Positions 33,228 through 46,483 of a DNA stretch of 64,000 nucleotides are shown one piece after another. The DNA is taken from the NCBI GenBank assembly GCA_000151295.1, contig GG745331.1, forward strand, positions 554,211 to 618,210, given 5' to 3'. The first letter of the stretch is position 1. Every line of letters begins with the position of its first letter. This DNA comes from Allomyces macrogynus ATCC 38327. Lineage: Eukaryota > Blastocladiomycota > Blastocladiomycetes > Blastocladiales > Blastocladiaceae. Made by a program: the position numbers and the translations under genes. The notes below the pieces were generated by a model that saw nothing but the letters and a program-made list of their open reading frames with translations, was not told the origin of the DNA and made no database searches.

Positions 33228-35476
33228 CTACTCATCTGTGACACACCCCTCCGACGCGCTCTTGACCAGCTTCACGTACTTGGCCAGCGTCCCGCGCGTG
33301 TACTCTTGCGGCGGCGGCGTCCACTTCTTGCGGCGCTCGGCCATTTCCGCGTCGCTCACGTGCACGTGAATCGCGCGCGTCGTCGCATCAATCGAAACGC
33401 GGTCGCCGTCCTGCACCAGGGCAATCGGGCCGCCCACCGCGGCCTCGGGGGTGATGTGGCCAATGATGAAGCCCTGGAGAAGGACACGAGGGCGGGGTCA
33501 GTTGACGAGCCGAGGAGAAGAAGGAAAGGAAGGAAGGAAGGGGAGACGTACGTGCGACCCGCCCGAGAACCGGCCGTCAGTGAGCATCGCCACGTCCTTG
33601 CCGAGCCCCGCGCCCATGATCGCGCTCGTCGGCGTCAGCTACGCAATCGAGCAACAAGGGATTTCGTCAGCTTCGACAATGAGAGCAGGAGACTTGTGGT
33701 GCGCACGCGTACCATTTCCGGCATCCCGGGCCCGCCCTTGGGTCCTTCGTACCGAATAATCACGACATTGCCCTTGCCAATCTTGCCGTCCTCGAGCGCC
33801 TTGAGCATCGCGTCCTCGCCGTCAAACACCTTGGCCGTGCCGTCAAACTGCAGGCCTTCCTTGCCCGTGATCTTGGCGACCGAGCCTAATCCCGCAAATT
33901 CCGGTCCCGTCAACGCGTGCGCAACGGGTGGAGATGACCGAGACTAAGACGCCAGGCGTACCTTCGGGCGCCAGGTTGCCGTAGAGGATCTGAATGTGGC
34001 CCGACTTCTTGATCGGGTTCGAGACTGGGAAAATGATCTTTTGGTCCTTGGCGAGCGCCGGTTCCCCGTGCAAGTTCTCGCCGAGCGTCTTGCCCGTCAC
34101 GGTCAGCGGCGACGGATCGATGAGCCCTTCCTGCAGCAGGTACTTGAGCACGGCTACGGTGACGATGACGGTTGCGGTCAGACAGTGGACAAGTTGGCCA
34201 GGACCCACCAAAGCACAAGAGAAACGTACCGGGCGTCCCACCCACACGATGCAAGTCCTCCATGACGTATTTGCCCGACGGCTTCAAATCGGCGAGGAAT
34301 GGCACCATATCCGACACTTCCTGGAACTCGTTGATGTCCAGCTCGACGCCGACGGCCTTGGCCATGGCAATCAAGTGCAGCACGGCGTTCGTCGACCCGC
34401 CGAGCGCCATAATCAGCACCATCGCGTTTTTGAACGCAGCCTTGGTCATAATCTCGCGCGGCTTCAAGTCGCGCTCCAAAAGATTCCGAATCGCCATGCC
34501 GGCACGATGACACTCATCCACCTTTTGCGCGTCCATGGCGGGCGTCGACGATGAGTGCGGCAAACTCATCCCCATGGCCTCGATCGCCGACGCCAGCGTG
34601 TTGGCCGTGTACATGCCGCCGCACGCGCCTGGACCGGGACACGCGTTCGCGACCACGGTCGCGCGCTCGGTCTCGTCAATCTTGCCGGACAGAAACTCGC
34701 CGTACGCCTGGAACGCCGAAATGATGTCGAGCGGTTCGGACCCGCGGCAGGTCGCGTGGCCCGCGCGGATCGTGCCGCCATAGACCATGAGCGACGGGCG
34801 GTTCACGCGGCCCATGGCGATCAGACAGCCCGGCATGTTCTTGTCGCAGCCGGGAAGCGCGACGTTGGCGTCGTACCACTGCGCCGACATGACCTAGAAT
34901 CGCGCGCACCTCGGTCAGCGCTCGCCACTTCGCCCAACCCGACCCATCAACCGCAACCAAACGCACCGTCTCAATCGAATCCGCAATGATATCGCGGCTC
35001 TGCAACGAAAACCGCATCCCGGTCGTCCCATTCGACATGCCATCCGAGACGCCGATCGTATTGAACCGGAACCCGACGAGCCCGGCGGCCTCGACCCCCT
35101 TCTTGACGTGCAACGCCAAATCGTTCAAGTGCATATTGCACGGGTTTCCCTCGTACCAGACGCTGCTGATCCCGACTTGCGGCAGCGCCATGGTCGCGCG
35201 CGTCAGGCCCGTCGCATGCAGTTGCGCCTGGCTCGCGCCCTGCGACTTGGGTTGCGTGATGCGCGCTGAGAAGCGGTTCAGGCCGGGGGCGACGGGCGGG
35301 AGCGACGCGAGGGCGGCGGCGGTCGCGGGCGCGATGGGAATGTCGGCGGGGATCCCGGTCGGGGTGGTCGCGTAGCGGCGGATGGTAATGCTGGTGCTGG
35401 TGCTGGTACGCGCGGCGGCGCGCCGGCGCAGGGCCGCGGGGGCGGCAACGGTCGAGGATCGTGCAGCCCAGGTCAT
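33228..35476 (-). CDS. ILV3: Dihydroxyacid dehydratase, mitochondrial (branched-chain amino acid synthesis)
   Basis: Six exons (35476-34967, 34893-34230, 34153-33962, 33885-33713, 33638-33552, 33473-33228) with introns of 73-78 nt close to 1872 nt (623 aa). The enzyme converts 2,3-dihydroxy-isovalerate and -methylvalerate to the 2-oxo acids in valine and isoleucine synthesis. Visible signatures are [20 protein letters not shown], the iron-sulfur motifs CDKNMPG and [32 protein letters not shown] joined to [10 protein letters not shown], and [15 protein letters not shown]. The first roughly 40 residues are Arg/Ala/Thr-rich and acid-free, a typical mitochondrial presequence. All three iron-sulfur-region cysteine contexts are present, so the gene appears intact. 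Confidence 0.95.
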
Positions 35477-36282
35477 CCTGGTGTTGGTGTTGGTGCAGCT
35501 GGCGAGAAGAAGTTGGAGAAATGGTGTCCAGGTTGCGCGGGTCGTCGCCCCATTTTGAAGCCTGCCGGGGTCAGTCTCGCCGAGGTGCGCCCAGTGATCC
35601 TCAAACTCGTGGTCAATCCAACGATTCCGGTCGCGAACGAGAACGACAGCGTTGGCGGCAAGATGAACAAGCGCGAGTGAAAGTCGACCGAGTCAGGACG
35701 CGTGTCGACCGATGCGTGACTGGCAACCGCGGGCAGCCAATGGGATTTCTTCCTTGTGATCGACTTTTCCAGAGAGAAACTTGCCTGGGGCTCCCTTGTG
35801 TGATGCCATTCGACGTGGACACCGCCTGGCGTGACTCGCGCGTCAGATCTGTCGCTCGCTGCGACCGTTCTCCCTCACGAACACGACCTCGAACTCGCCG
35901 CGGCGAACCGCTGATCCAATCTCTTCTCGTTTTCTCCCAACACCGCGCCAACAGAGCAGCACGTCCGCAAGGACACGGCGTCGTCCTGTCTACAAAGCTC
36001 GCGTGGGAGTTGGATCATTCAGAGCATTGCTGGATGTATTTACAATGCGACGGGGCAGGATCAGACCGCCCTCCTACGCGACACAAAGAGTGGCCCTTCC
36101 CAAACAAAATGCAAATGGAGCAGCGCACGGGAGGTCGATCGGTCCGTCGGTTGGTACACACGGTGGTCCAACACGAGAGAAAACGACGGTAACAACAGGA
36201 GAACGAAAAACAAGAGCAGAACAGACGACAACAAGCAAAGCAATAATTCCTCGTTCCAACACCACATCCCACGACAGCCAAA
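35477..36282. other. Intergenic, about 0.8 kb
   Basis: Upstream of the dehydratase gene and downstream of the MAP kinase gene. Open frames here overlap on both strands without motifs. Nothing else seen. Confidence 0.5.
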
Positions 36283-39247
<2,965 letters not shown>

Positions 39248-40536
39248 ATGGCGCCCGTCCTCCACTCCTCGCTCGCGACCGCCACGTCGCCCTCCATGAC
39301 CGACATCGTGCGCGCCGCCATCACCGCCTCCCCCGCCGCAACGACGCTTCCGCGCCCGTCCCCGGCGCGCCGCAACCCGGCCGGATCGGGATTCGAGTGG
39401 CCGTCGGCCGTCTACAACTCGCGGCGCATCGACCGCGGCGACCGCGCCTCGTACGTGCAGTACGTGCGCAACACGCAGTGGAGCGACGACTCGTCAAACC
39501 CGCCATCCTCGCTCGCCATGCCGCACGCGCCCGTCGAGACGAACCCGACCCCGAGAAACGTGGCGGCGCAGTGGCCGACCTCGGCACGGCGCAACACGAT
39601 GCGCATGTCCCGGATCGCCTCGTCGTTGCTCAACCGGCCCGGATCGCCTACAGCCGCCGGCGCCGTCGACGCCGTGCAGCTCTACTACCAGCAGCATCAG
39701 GCGACGACGACCGCGGTCGGGTACATTCCCGTGCGCGAGTTGCCGCCGGGCGCATCGAGTCTCCTCCCTGTGCCTGTGCCCGCACCGGCGGTGCCCGACA
39801 CGTCAGTCGCGCACCTGCACCCGCAGTTCCGGTCGAAACCCGTCTGCGACTTGTCGTGCCGCCACTGCACGCGCGCAGTCGGGCAGCGCGGGATGAAGGC
39901 GATCTTGTTGGCCGATACAAAAGTGGAGTTGTATTCGACCGACGCGCCGCTGGTCGGCGCGATTCAGCTCGTGCACGACGAGTACATGACGGAGAATTGC
40001 CAGTGCAAGATCAATGATGTCGCGTGTCTCGGGTGGTACGTTGACGCTTCGATTTCATCAGTCTCCAAGCGGTTGCTCAAGTTTGGTGGTGTACTAGCGG
40101 CAACTGCATCGGGTACTCGGTCGTCGCGCCCTGCACAAGCTGCCTCGCCGCCTGCAACAATGGCCATTTCTACATGTTTCACTCGGACGGCGTCAAGGCC
40201 ATGGAGCGCGTGCGCGACGGAAACGTGCTCATGTGGGGGTCGCTCGCCCCCGCGCACTTGGACCGTACATGCGTCGCCGGCGCCGGTGCCGCCGCTCAGG
40301 CCGACGAAGAGGATGATCAAGAGGATGACGACGTGGATATGGAGGTCCGTATCCACCCGATCCGGTCGCGCAAAGGGATAGAGGTTTACGTTATGCTCTC
40401 TCGGAAATCCTAGGAGGATGACGAGGTCGACTACGACGGCAGCGAGGCACCGCACGGCGCGGCCGAGGCCGCTGAACCGGCCGCGTCCGTGCACGTGTAC
40501 GACGAGGACGAGGACTGGATAGTGACATGCCGCTGA
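39248..40536 (+). CDS. FAM72-domain protein
   Basis: Exons 39248-40035, 40098-40344 and 40414-40536 with introns of 62 and 69 nt close to 1158 nt (385 aa). The C-terminal half is a FAM72 domain: CRHCTRAVGQRGMKAILLAD, ELYSTDAP, NCQCKINDVACLGCGN, GYSVVAPCTSCLAACNNGH, FYMFHSDGV and VLMWGSLAP, with paired CxxC motifs that probably bind zinc. It ends in an acidic tail and WIVTCR. In humans FAM72 paralogues regulate the uracil glycosylase UNG2 and are cell-cycle linked. The fungal role is unknown. The first 200 residues, Ser/Pro/Ala-rich and absent from the short human protein, look disordered. The 3' end meets the tail of a kinesin fragment on the other strand. Confidence 0.87.
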
Positions 40537-41552
40537 ACGCACTCGACGGACAAGTGCATCGACATGCCGCGCACCTTCTCCACCCCGAATCCGATACATT
40601 TTTTAGACGCACGACCGACTCCGACGCGGATCGGGGTTGGGTCGTTGGGACCGGAGTCGTCGACGACTCGCTGCACTCTTTCTTTGCCATGCGCATCACT
40701 TGAAAATACATTAGGCCGATTCATTCCGGCGAGCAGAGATGGCGGTGCTTGGCCAATCGGCGAGGGCCGGGTATCGGTGGTGGTAGCGCGGGTGACGCAG
40801 AAGTGGTTGTGGGTTGAGGTGGAGCAGCCAACTCGATGACGGGCGCCGGGTATAGAGCGAGCGGCGAGCGGTGCGGTCCCGGGCGCGGGTCGGGATGGAG
40901 AGGGTAGCTTGGCGAGAGCCGGTGCTGGTGGAGGTGTGGGCGTTGCCAAACCTGCACGAGTCGTTCTGGGCGGCGGCATTGGTGATGGCGGTTCTGTAAA
41001 CGTGACCTGCGCGAGCGGATGGTTGCGCTTGACGCGCTTACTGGCGGCCTCTGGATCCTCCATGCTCGTCTCGCGAGCGGGCTTATTTCTGACGCCAAGC
41101 GCGGACCCGGACGATGGTGGCAGTGGCCGAAGAGATGATCTCGGCGTCCACCGCGGCGTCGATGGCGGTCGCAAACTCGACGGCGTTCCCGCGTTATCGC
41201 GGTCGCTGGCCGGGCGCTTCGGGGTTGACGGCGCTCTCGACGGCGTTCCCGCGCTATCGCGGTCGCTGGCCGGGCGCTTCGGGGTTGACGGCGTTGCGGA
41301 AGTGCGCTGCAGATCGAATGACGGCCGAGTTCCGGGTAAGGACGCAGGCGGTCGGGCAGGCGACGCGAGAACGGTTGTCGGCGGCGGCGAGGGCGGCGGC
41401 GGGAGCGGAACGTCGCGATTCACGACCGGGTTGTTGACGCTTTTGCGCGACTTGGCTGCAAACTGGAGCGTCGAGTGCGTTTCGTGAGCAAACTGCTTGG
41501 ACCCGGCCACACAGGCAATCAAGAGCGCAGCCGCGTCGCCGCCCAGCGAGTC
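40431..41552 (-). pseudogene. Kinesin fragment (third copy): last-motor-helix exon plus disordered tail
   Basis: A splice acceptor at 41553 is followed by DSLGGDAAALLIACVAGSKQ, then FAHETHSTLQFAAKSRKSVN and NPVVN. This is the end of a kinesin motor domain and neck, colinear with the start of the last exon of the intact kinesin at 46484-49217. No P-loop, switch I or switch II exon can be found upstream, so it appears 5'-truncated. The rest is Pro/Ser/Arg-rich with a 20-residue tandem repeat (APSTPKRPASDRDSAGTPSR, twice). The C-terminal DNA-binding hairpins seen in the other copies are absent. The open frame runs on to 40431, into the antisense of the FAM72 last exon, so the true end is unknown. 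Most likely a decayed partial duplicate. Confidence 0.6.
41177..41296 (-). repeat. 60-bp tandem duplication, two copies
   Basis: Positions 41177-41236 and 41237-41296 are nearly identical 60-bp units (starting CGACGGCGTTCCCGCG), differing at only a few bases. Being 60 bp, the duplication keeps frame and encodes two copies of a 20-residue unit. The high identity suggests a recent event. Confidence 0.85.
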
Positions 41553-42201
41553 CTGGTCGCGGAAGATCAGACAGCGTTAGAGTCGGATAGGGCCGAGCTG
41601 TTGCAACGTCTATACAGCATGCTTGCATCCGATTGATGTTATAGTCGGAATAATCTGAGATCGTTGAGCTTACAAGAGCTGATCACCGAAATCACCGGTT
41701 CGGCGCCTACCGCGCCGTCTTCTGCGCGCCAGAGGTTCGCGTCGCCATTTGCGACGCAGCAGCTCATAGTTCCTATAGCCAGCCGACAGTCGCAGTGCCA
41801 TTCCGAAGACGCTTGCTGGCATGTGTCGAGCCCGCAACTCGCCAACGGGACATGCACCTTTTCCGCACGGGGCGAGTCCGGTAAACCTTTTCCATCGGGT
41901 GGAGAAGGTTGATGATAGCATTCTGGATTGCGTCTCCAGGGGCACCTGGCCCGGTCACGCCCTTTACCATGCTCATAGCCGTTGTTTGAAACGACTCAGA
42001 ACGAAAGTCAACCATGGTAACGACTCAACAGCATTGATCCAAGCTTTCTCAGCGACGCATCACAAAGCTTGCACAGAGAAAACATATTCATCGTTGATAT
42101 TGCCGTGAGAATTGGAACAAAAAGATCGGTCAGGCAATTTCAAACGTGGACAAGCAGAAACAGCTCATATCCGAAATGTTACAACATGCAGAACTCACAA
42201 A

Positions 42202-44882
42202 CTAAACACCGTCGCGGTCGTCCTCAGGCGAACCCGGCTCGCCTTCCTCCATATTCTCCTCCTCCTCCTGCTCCTCCTCCTCCTGTGCAGCGGGCACTCC
42301 TTTGATCAATTTGACGAGCCGTCCATTGCCAAATCCCGCAGCGCCTTGCGACTGAAATGGCCGCGTGTCATTAACGTGGTCAAAAATGCGCAGAGCCAAC
42401 GTGCTGCCATTGCCGGACAACTTCATGAGCGGTTCGAGTCGGCCGCCCTTCAGAACGCTCAAAATCGCAGCATCTTGACCGTTTCCTTGTGTGTGGCTGA
42501 CGGTCTGACGCAACTGCAACGCAGGAATGGCATGTCGGCGACACGAGCGTGTGGCAGGACGACGGCGAGAACTGGACGGCTTATGGTTGGCATCGCTCGA
42601 GTCGGCGCCGTCGTCCCAATCCATGCGGTCACTGCGTTAGTCGTCTTTGCCGCCGATACAGAGCTTGCAGGGCGTACCGCCGCACAACATGTGCGAGTCA
42701 CCCAAAGTCACTCGAGTCGTTAACAATATCCCCGGCGTCAATTGAGCTTGCGCGCACGAGTTGCGCGACGTGAGCGCCACCATTGGCGCCATTGATGCAC
42801 GACTCCAGTGGACCGTGTTGCACGACTGAAAGATCTTCACCCACGGGTGGCCCAGACGCAGATGCATCAGCGGCACTGACGTTCTGCCTCGCCTTGGCCG
42901 AAGTAGCCGCCTGGTGTGCTGCCCTCGCTTGCACTCGTCCGAGTGTGCCTGGGAAAGAAAGCGATTAATGTACGGGAGCGACGGCACTCACAAATCACCA
43001 CAAACGCGCACGCCGCTGTTGCAAAATCGCGACGCTGAAGGCAAGCGTGAGCGCTGTCGAGAAGAAGCGCGACAATCGCTGCTGCAGTCGGATCAGACAT
43101 GTTGTGGCCATAAAGCGTCAAATCGACACACTCCACGTCGAGTGGAAGGGGAACGGGCGTGGATGCCGACAACGACAGGGGAAACGGCGACATTGGCGGC
43201 AGCCCGCCTGGCACGTCCAGCAGGAGGATGTGCGTCTGGGTCGGCACAGGCGGTGGGCACAATGCGCGGTTCTTGTGACCGTCATTAACAAACAGTTTCC
43301 GCGCCTTGGGCCCCGCCCGGCCGGTGCTCATGTCAGGGTCAGCAAACTGCTCGTGACTACGTTTGTTGGGCAGTGGAGTCGAAGGGCCAGAGCGTGCTGC
43401 TGCGGAACCACAGGTCGATGCAATGACCAGGTTGATAATAATCTTGCACGACTTGGAATCGAAATCGAGGGCCGATAGTGTGTCTGGCAAAAACAAACTT
43501 GCTCCCTTGGCCGTGGCAATGAACAGCACGCGCGAGGACAGCTCGTTCTACAGGGTGGAGCGTGAAGATAAAGTCAATGCAATCCAAAAATGACCCAATC
43601 CGGCCGATCCACTTTTTCAACGCATCTCATGGTCATACCTGCAAAATTGTCGTCAAAACGGAATCGCGGTTTGGCACGCGATCTCCCTTTTTGAGCGCCT
43701 CGCCGGCACGATGGAGAACCGTGAGCGACTGGTTGAAGTCGGTGCTCTGCTCACGTTGCTGACCGCTGTTGCCCGTGCGTCGGTTATCCTCGCTCCCTGC
43801 CAAGTCGATGAGACTGATCTTGGCGCAGATGACGACCCAGTACTCGAGTGACGCCTAATATTCAGCTGAAAGACAGCGTGCGTCCTAGACGACTGGGCGT
43901 TCAATGTGATACTTCCAATCACGCGGTTGCAGGTCGCAATGCTGTCCACGAGAATCCATTCAGTTTTCACTGCGTCGCCAAATCGCAAACTGACCACGAA
44001 AATAAAGGAGGAACAAGAGAAGAGTGCCTGAACGCGCCCTTGAAGTCTTCAGCACCACGAATCGCGAGCGAAACAAAACCAGTAACCGCTTATGTCCCCT
44101 GAGCAGGGGTCAGTGTCATGGCTCCGCCTGGTACCATGCTGTTAGAAATCGACACACTCGACAGGAGCACGCCATTGCCAAGCAAGTCCTTGACCTGCTT
44201 ACCGGCAATCTCGAACGATGAGAACAAGATTTCGAGGTTGGGAGCCCTCTTGCGGACTTCAAGCAAATGCTTGATTGTGGAGGGAATAATGCCTGTGCCA
44301 TCGCCGCCGCCAATCCGTTGATGTGTTGTGCGGAAGCAAACCATACTCTGCTACTTCTTCTCGATGTATTCTTTTCTGCTGATCTCGCGTCCTTATATCA
44401 CAGCGGGCAAAGCATGCAACCAACTCGGGTGGAGAAGGAAGAGGACGCGATGGGGAACGATACAGAATGGAAGCGGTGGAGAGATGATGGAGATGACAGG
44501 ATGGGAGGGAGGTGGCGACGTGGCAGAGCGTAAGCATCTGCAACGTCGGCCAGGTTCCCGAGGCGCCGGCGCTGTGTGGTGGCGCCGACGTCGAGGAAAG
44601 TTTGCGGTTCGCGTCTCGCACGTCCCGCACCGACCGCGGGATATGCACGTGTAGCACGTGCACCAACACAATCATGAAGAACGTCTTGCCAGAGTCAGTC
44701 ATGCCTAGGTATCGTCGAGACGGGATTGGAAATGAGCTGATCATTCTGTGGACAACTTGGGCTTGGAGTTCGAAACAGTGGAGAGTACCATACGCGAAGA
44801 CGATTGCATTCTCGCCCTTTTTGATTGTGGTCTTGAGCAAGGGGAGAACTTCTTGGTCAAAAAGGGAACTTGATGATGTCAT
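42202..44882 (-). pseudogene. Diverged kinesin-10/KIF22-like paralogue, probably N-terminally truncated
   Basis: Read on the reverse strand, exons resemble the intact kinesin in order: SLFDQEVLPLL with AIVFAYG (44882-44789); after an 84-nt intron, the P-loop GMTDSGKTF; GTGIIPSTIKHLLEV with FEIAGKQVKDLL (about 44310-44160); switch I LNAQSSRTH; switch II LIDLAGSEDNRRTGNSGQQ (to 43639); after a 91-nt intron at 43638-43548, NELSSRVLFIATAKG; a coiled segment DPTAAAIVALLLDSAH; and a helix-hairpin-helix tail AILSVLKGGRLEPLMKLSGN (about 42480-42300) ending in a Glu-rich tail. The first beta strand (VRVALRVRPR in the intact copy) is not found. Motif cores survive but flanks are highly diverged. It could be a fast-evolving gene with an altered start or a decaying duplicate. 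Internal exon borders are approximate. Confidence 0.55.
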
Positions 44883-46483
44883 GGCCCAAAGACGCCTAAT
44901 CGCACGGGTTGATGAACGATCTATCGGGATGGAAATGATGCAGCGGCAAGACGGGTCACAACAGCCCCACAGGTCTGCATGAATGTGTAGATGCATACTG
45001 GGAGGTTGTGTGTGTCTTGATGTCTCACTGGACTTAGATGGACGCTGTGTTGGGGCTGAGGATCAGGCAGTTGTCGGCTTCCTTTGGCGCTGGGCCACGC
45101 CGCACAAAAAAACGGTGTGCACTCAACTGGAGCTGATCGTCATGGTGGGCATGGTGTCTGGTGTCTCCATGCTGGCCTTTAGGACATTGAGTGCAACAAG
45201 ACGCCCAATTACGCGGTCTGTGGCTGTTGTTCACGGGTCGAGAACATTGGCGAGCAATGGGATGGATTTGCGCATGGCTGGCTTGGCTTGGCTGGATCTG
45301 ACTGGAGAGAAATGGAAGTAGCAGTGCTGGCGACAGGGCGTGTTGGCAGTGAGCGCATTGACTCACTATGGCCACAAGCTGGCGCCATGGGTGGCATGCA
45401 GCAAAATGTGCAGCAACATACCAATCATGTCAAGATCATTTGCCTTGCTTGCAAAACAGTGGCACAAATGGGTCCGCATTCATTCCTCATCACATCAACA
45501 AGCTACATTTCATCATAACCATTCACGTTTGAAGCAACATTCATAGCAAATTAGCATCAACAATGAGACCCCACCCCAACCTGTTAGCAGGCATTATTGT
45601 GTTTTGATCCTGTTGTCTGACGGTTGTAGGATTTTTGTTGATGCTGTATGTACAAGTTGGAAGTGATGCAAATGGAGTTCTCCACATTTTTCACATCCCA
45701 ATGCTCCAATGATCGGAAAACATTGTGAGACCATAAACGAACCATCAGTGGTTCCCGCCTGAATTGTCAAGCGGTGATTTGACGATGCTAGATAGTAAAC
45801 AGCAGCACTCAAGCAATGTTCACCACTTGTCAAATCAATGAATTTCTCTGAGCCAGATCCCAACAACCTTGAAGCGAGGTCCATGGTAAAGCACCTAACA
45901 TGATGCTACGATTAACAGCGACATTGCCCTGGCTGTTGGAATTTATAAGCGACTTGCTTTTCCGTTTCCAGGCAGCTGACAGCTTACACACCTGTTGGAA
46001 GTGGTGCAAGGGTTCACCCACACATTCTTCACATCTCAACACTCTGCTGATCGTTGCTGCGCCATCGAAATATTTGTGAAGGCATGATTCAGTTCCTAAG
46101 AGCTCTCATACCATCAGCGGCTCCAGTTCGACTTGTCAAGCAGTGAGTGGTGCTGACGTCTAGATTTTTGACAGTGGCCTGGCTGCAGGTAATGGTATAT
46201 AGGCACGATTGTCAAAGCTCAAACTATCAGCGGCCCCTGCTCACTGCGCCAAACATGATGAGATTGGTGGGTCCTAACAATGAGCAGCAACACTCAACAC
46301 ATCACCATTGCAGCATCCATCTCCTTTGTCACACATTTCGCGAGGCTATCGTCTATGGACTCCGCCCAACATTTGTTGCGACCATGCCTTGCTCTGAGCA
46401 GCGCTCTGGCCGGCCGAAATCAACAGCGTGAAACAAAGTTCAAACCCGATCACGCAAAAAAGGCCACCCATTCCAACATTCAA
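44883..46483. other. AT-richer intergenic stretch with diverged direct repeats, about 1.6 kb
   Basis: No frame with a domain. Between about 45650 and 46250 a unit of at least 120 bp recurs at about 340-bp spacing. GTTGGAAGTGATGCAAATGG at about 45656 recurs as GTTGGAAGTGGTGCAAGGG at about 45993. CCATCAGTGGTTC with ATTGTCAAGCGGTGA (about 45740-45780) recurs as CCATCAGCGGCTC with CTTGTCAAGCAGTGA (about 46110-46145), and a third partial copy (TATCAGCGGCCCC) lies near 46227. They look like remains of a tandem array or of an old mobile element. No coding capacity or terminal structure is recognisable. Confidence 0.5.
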
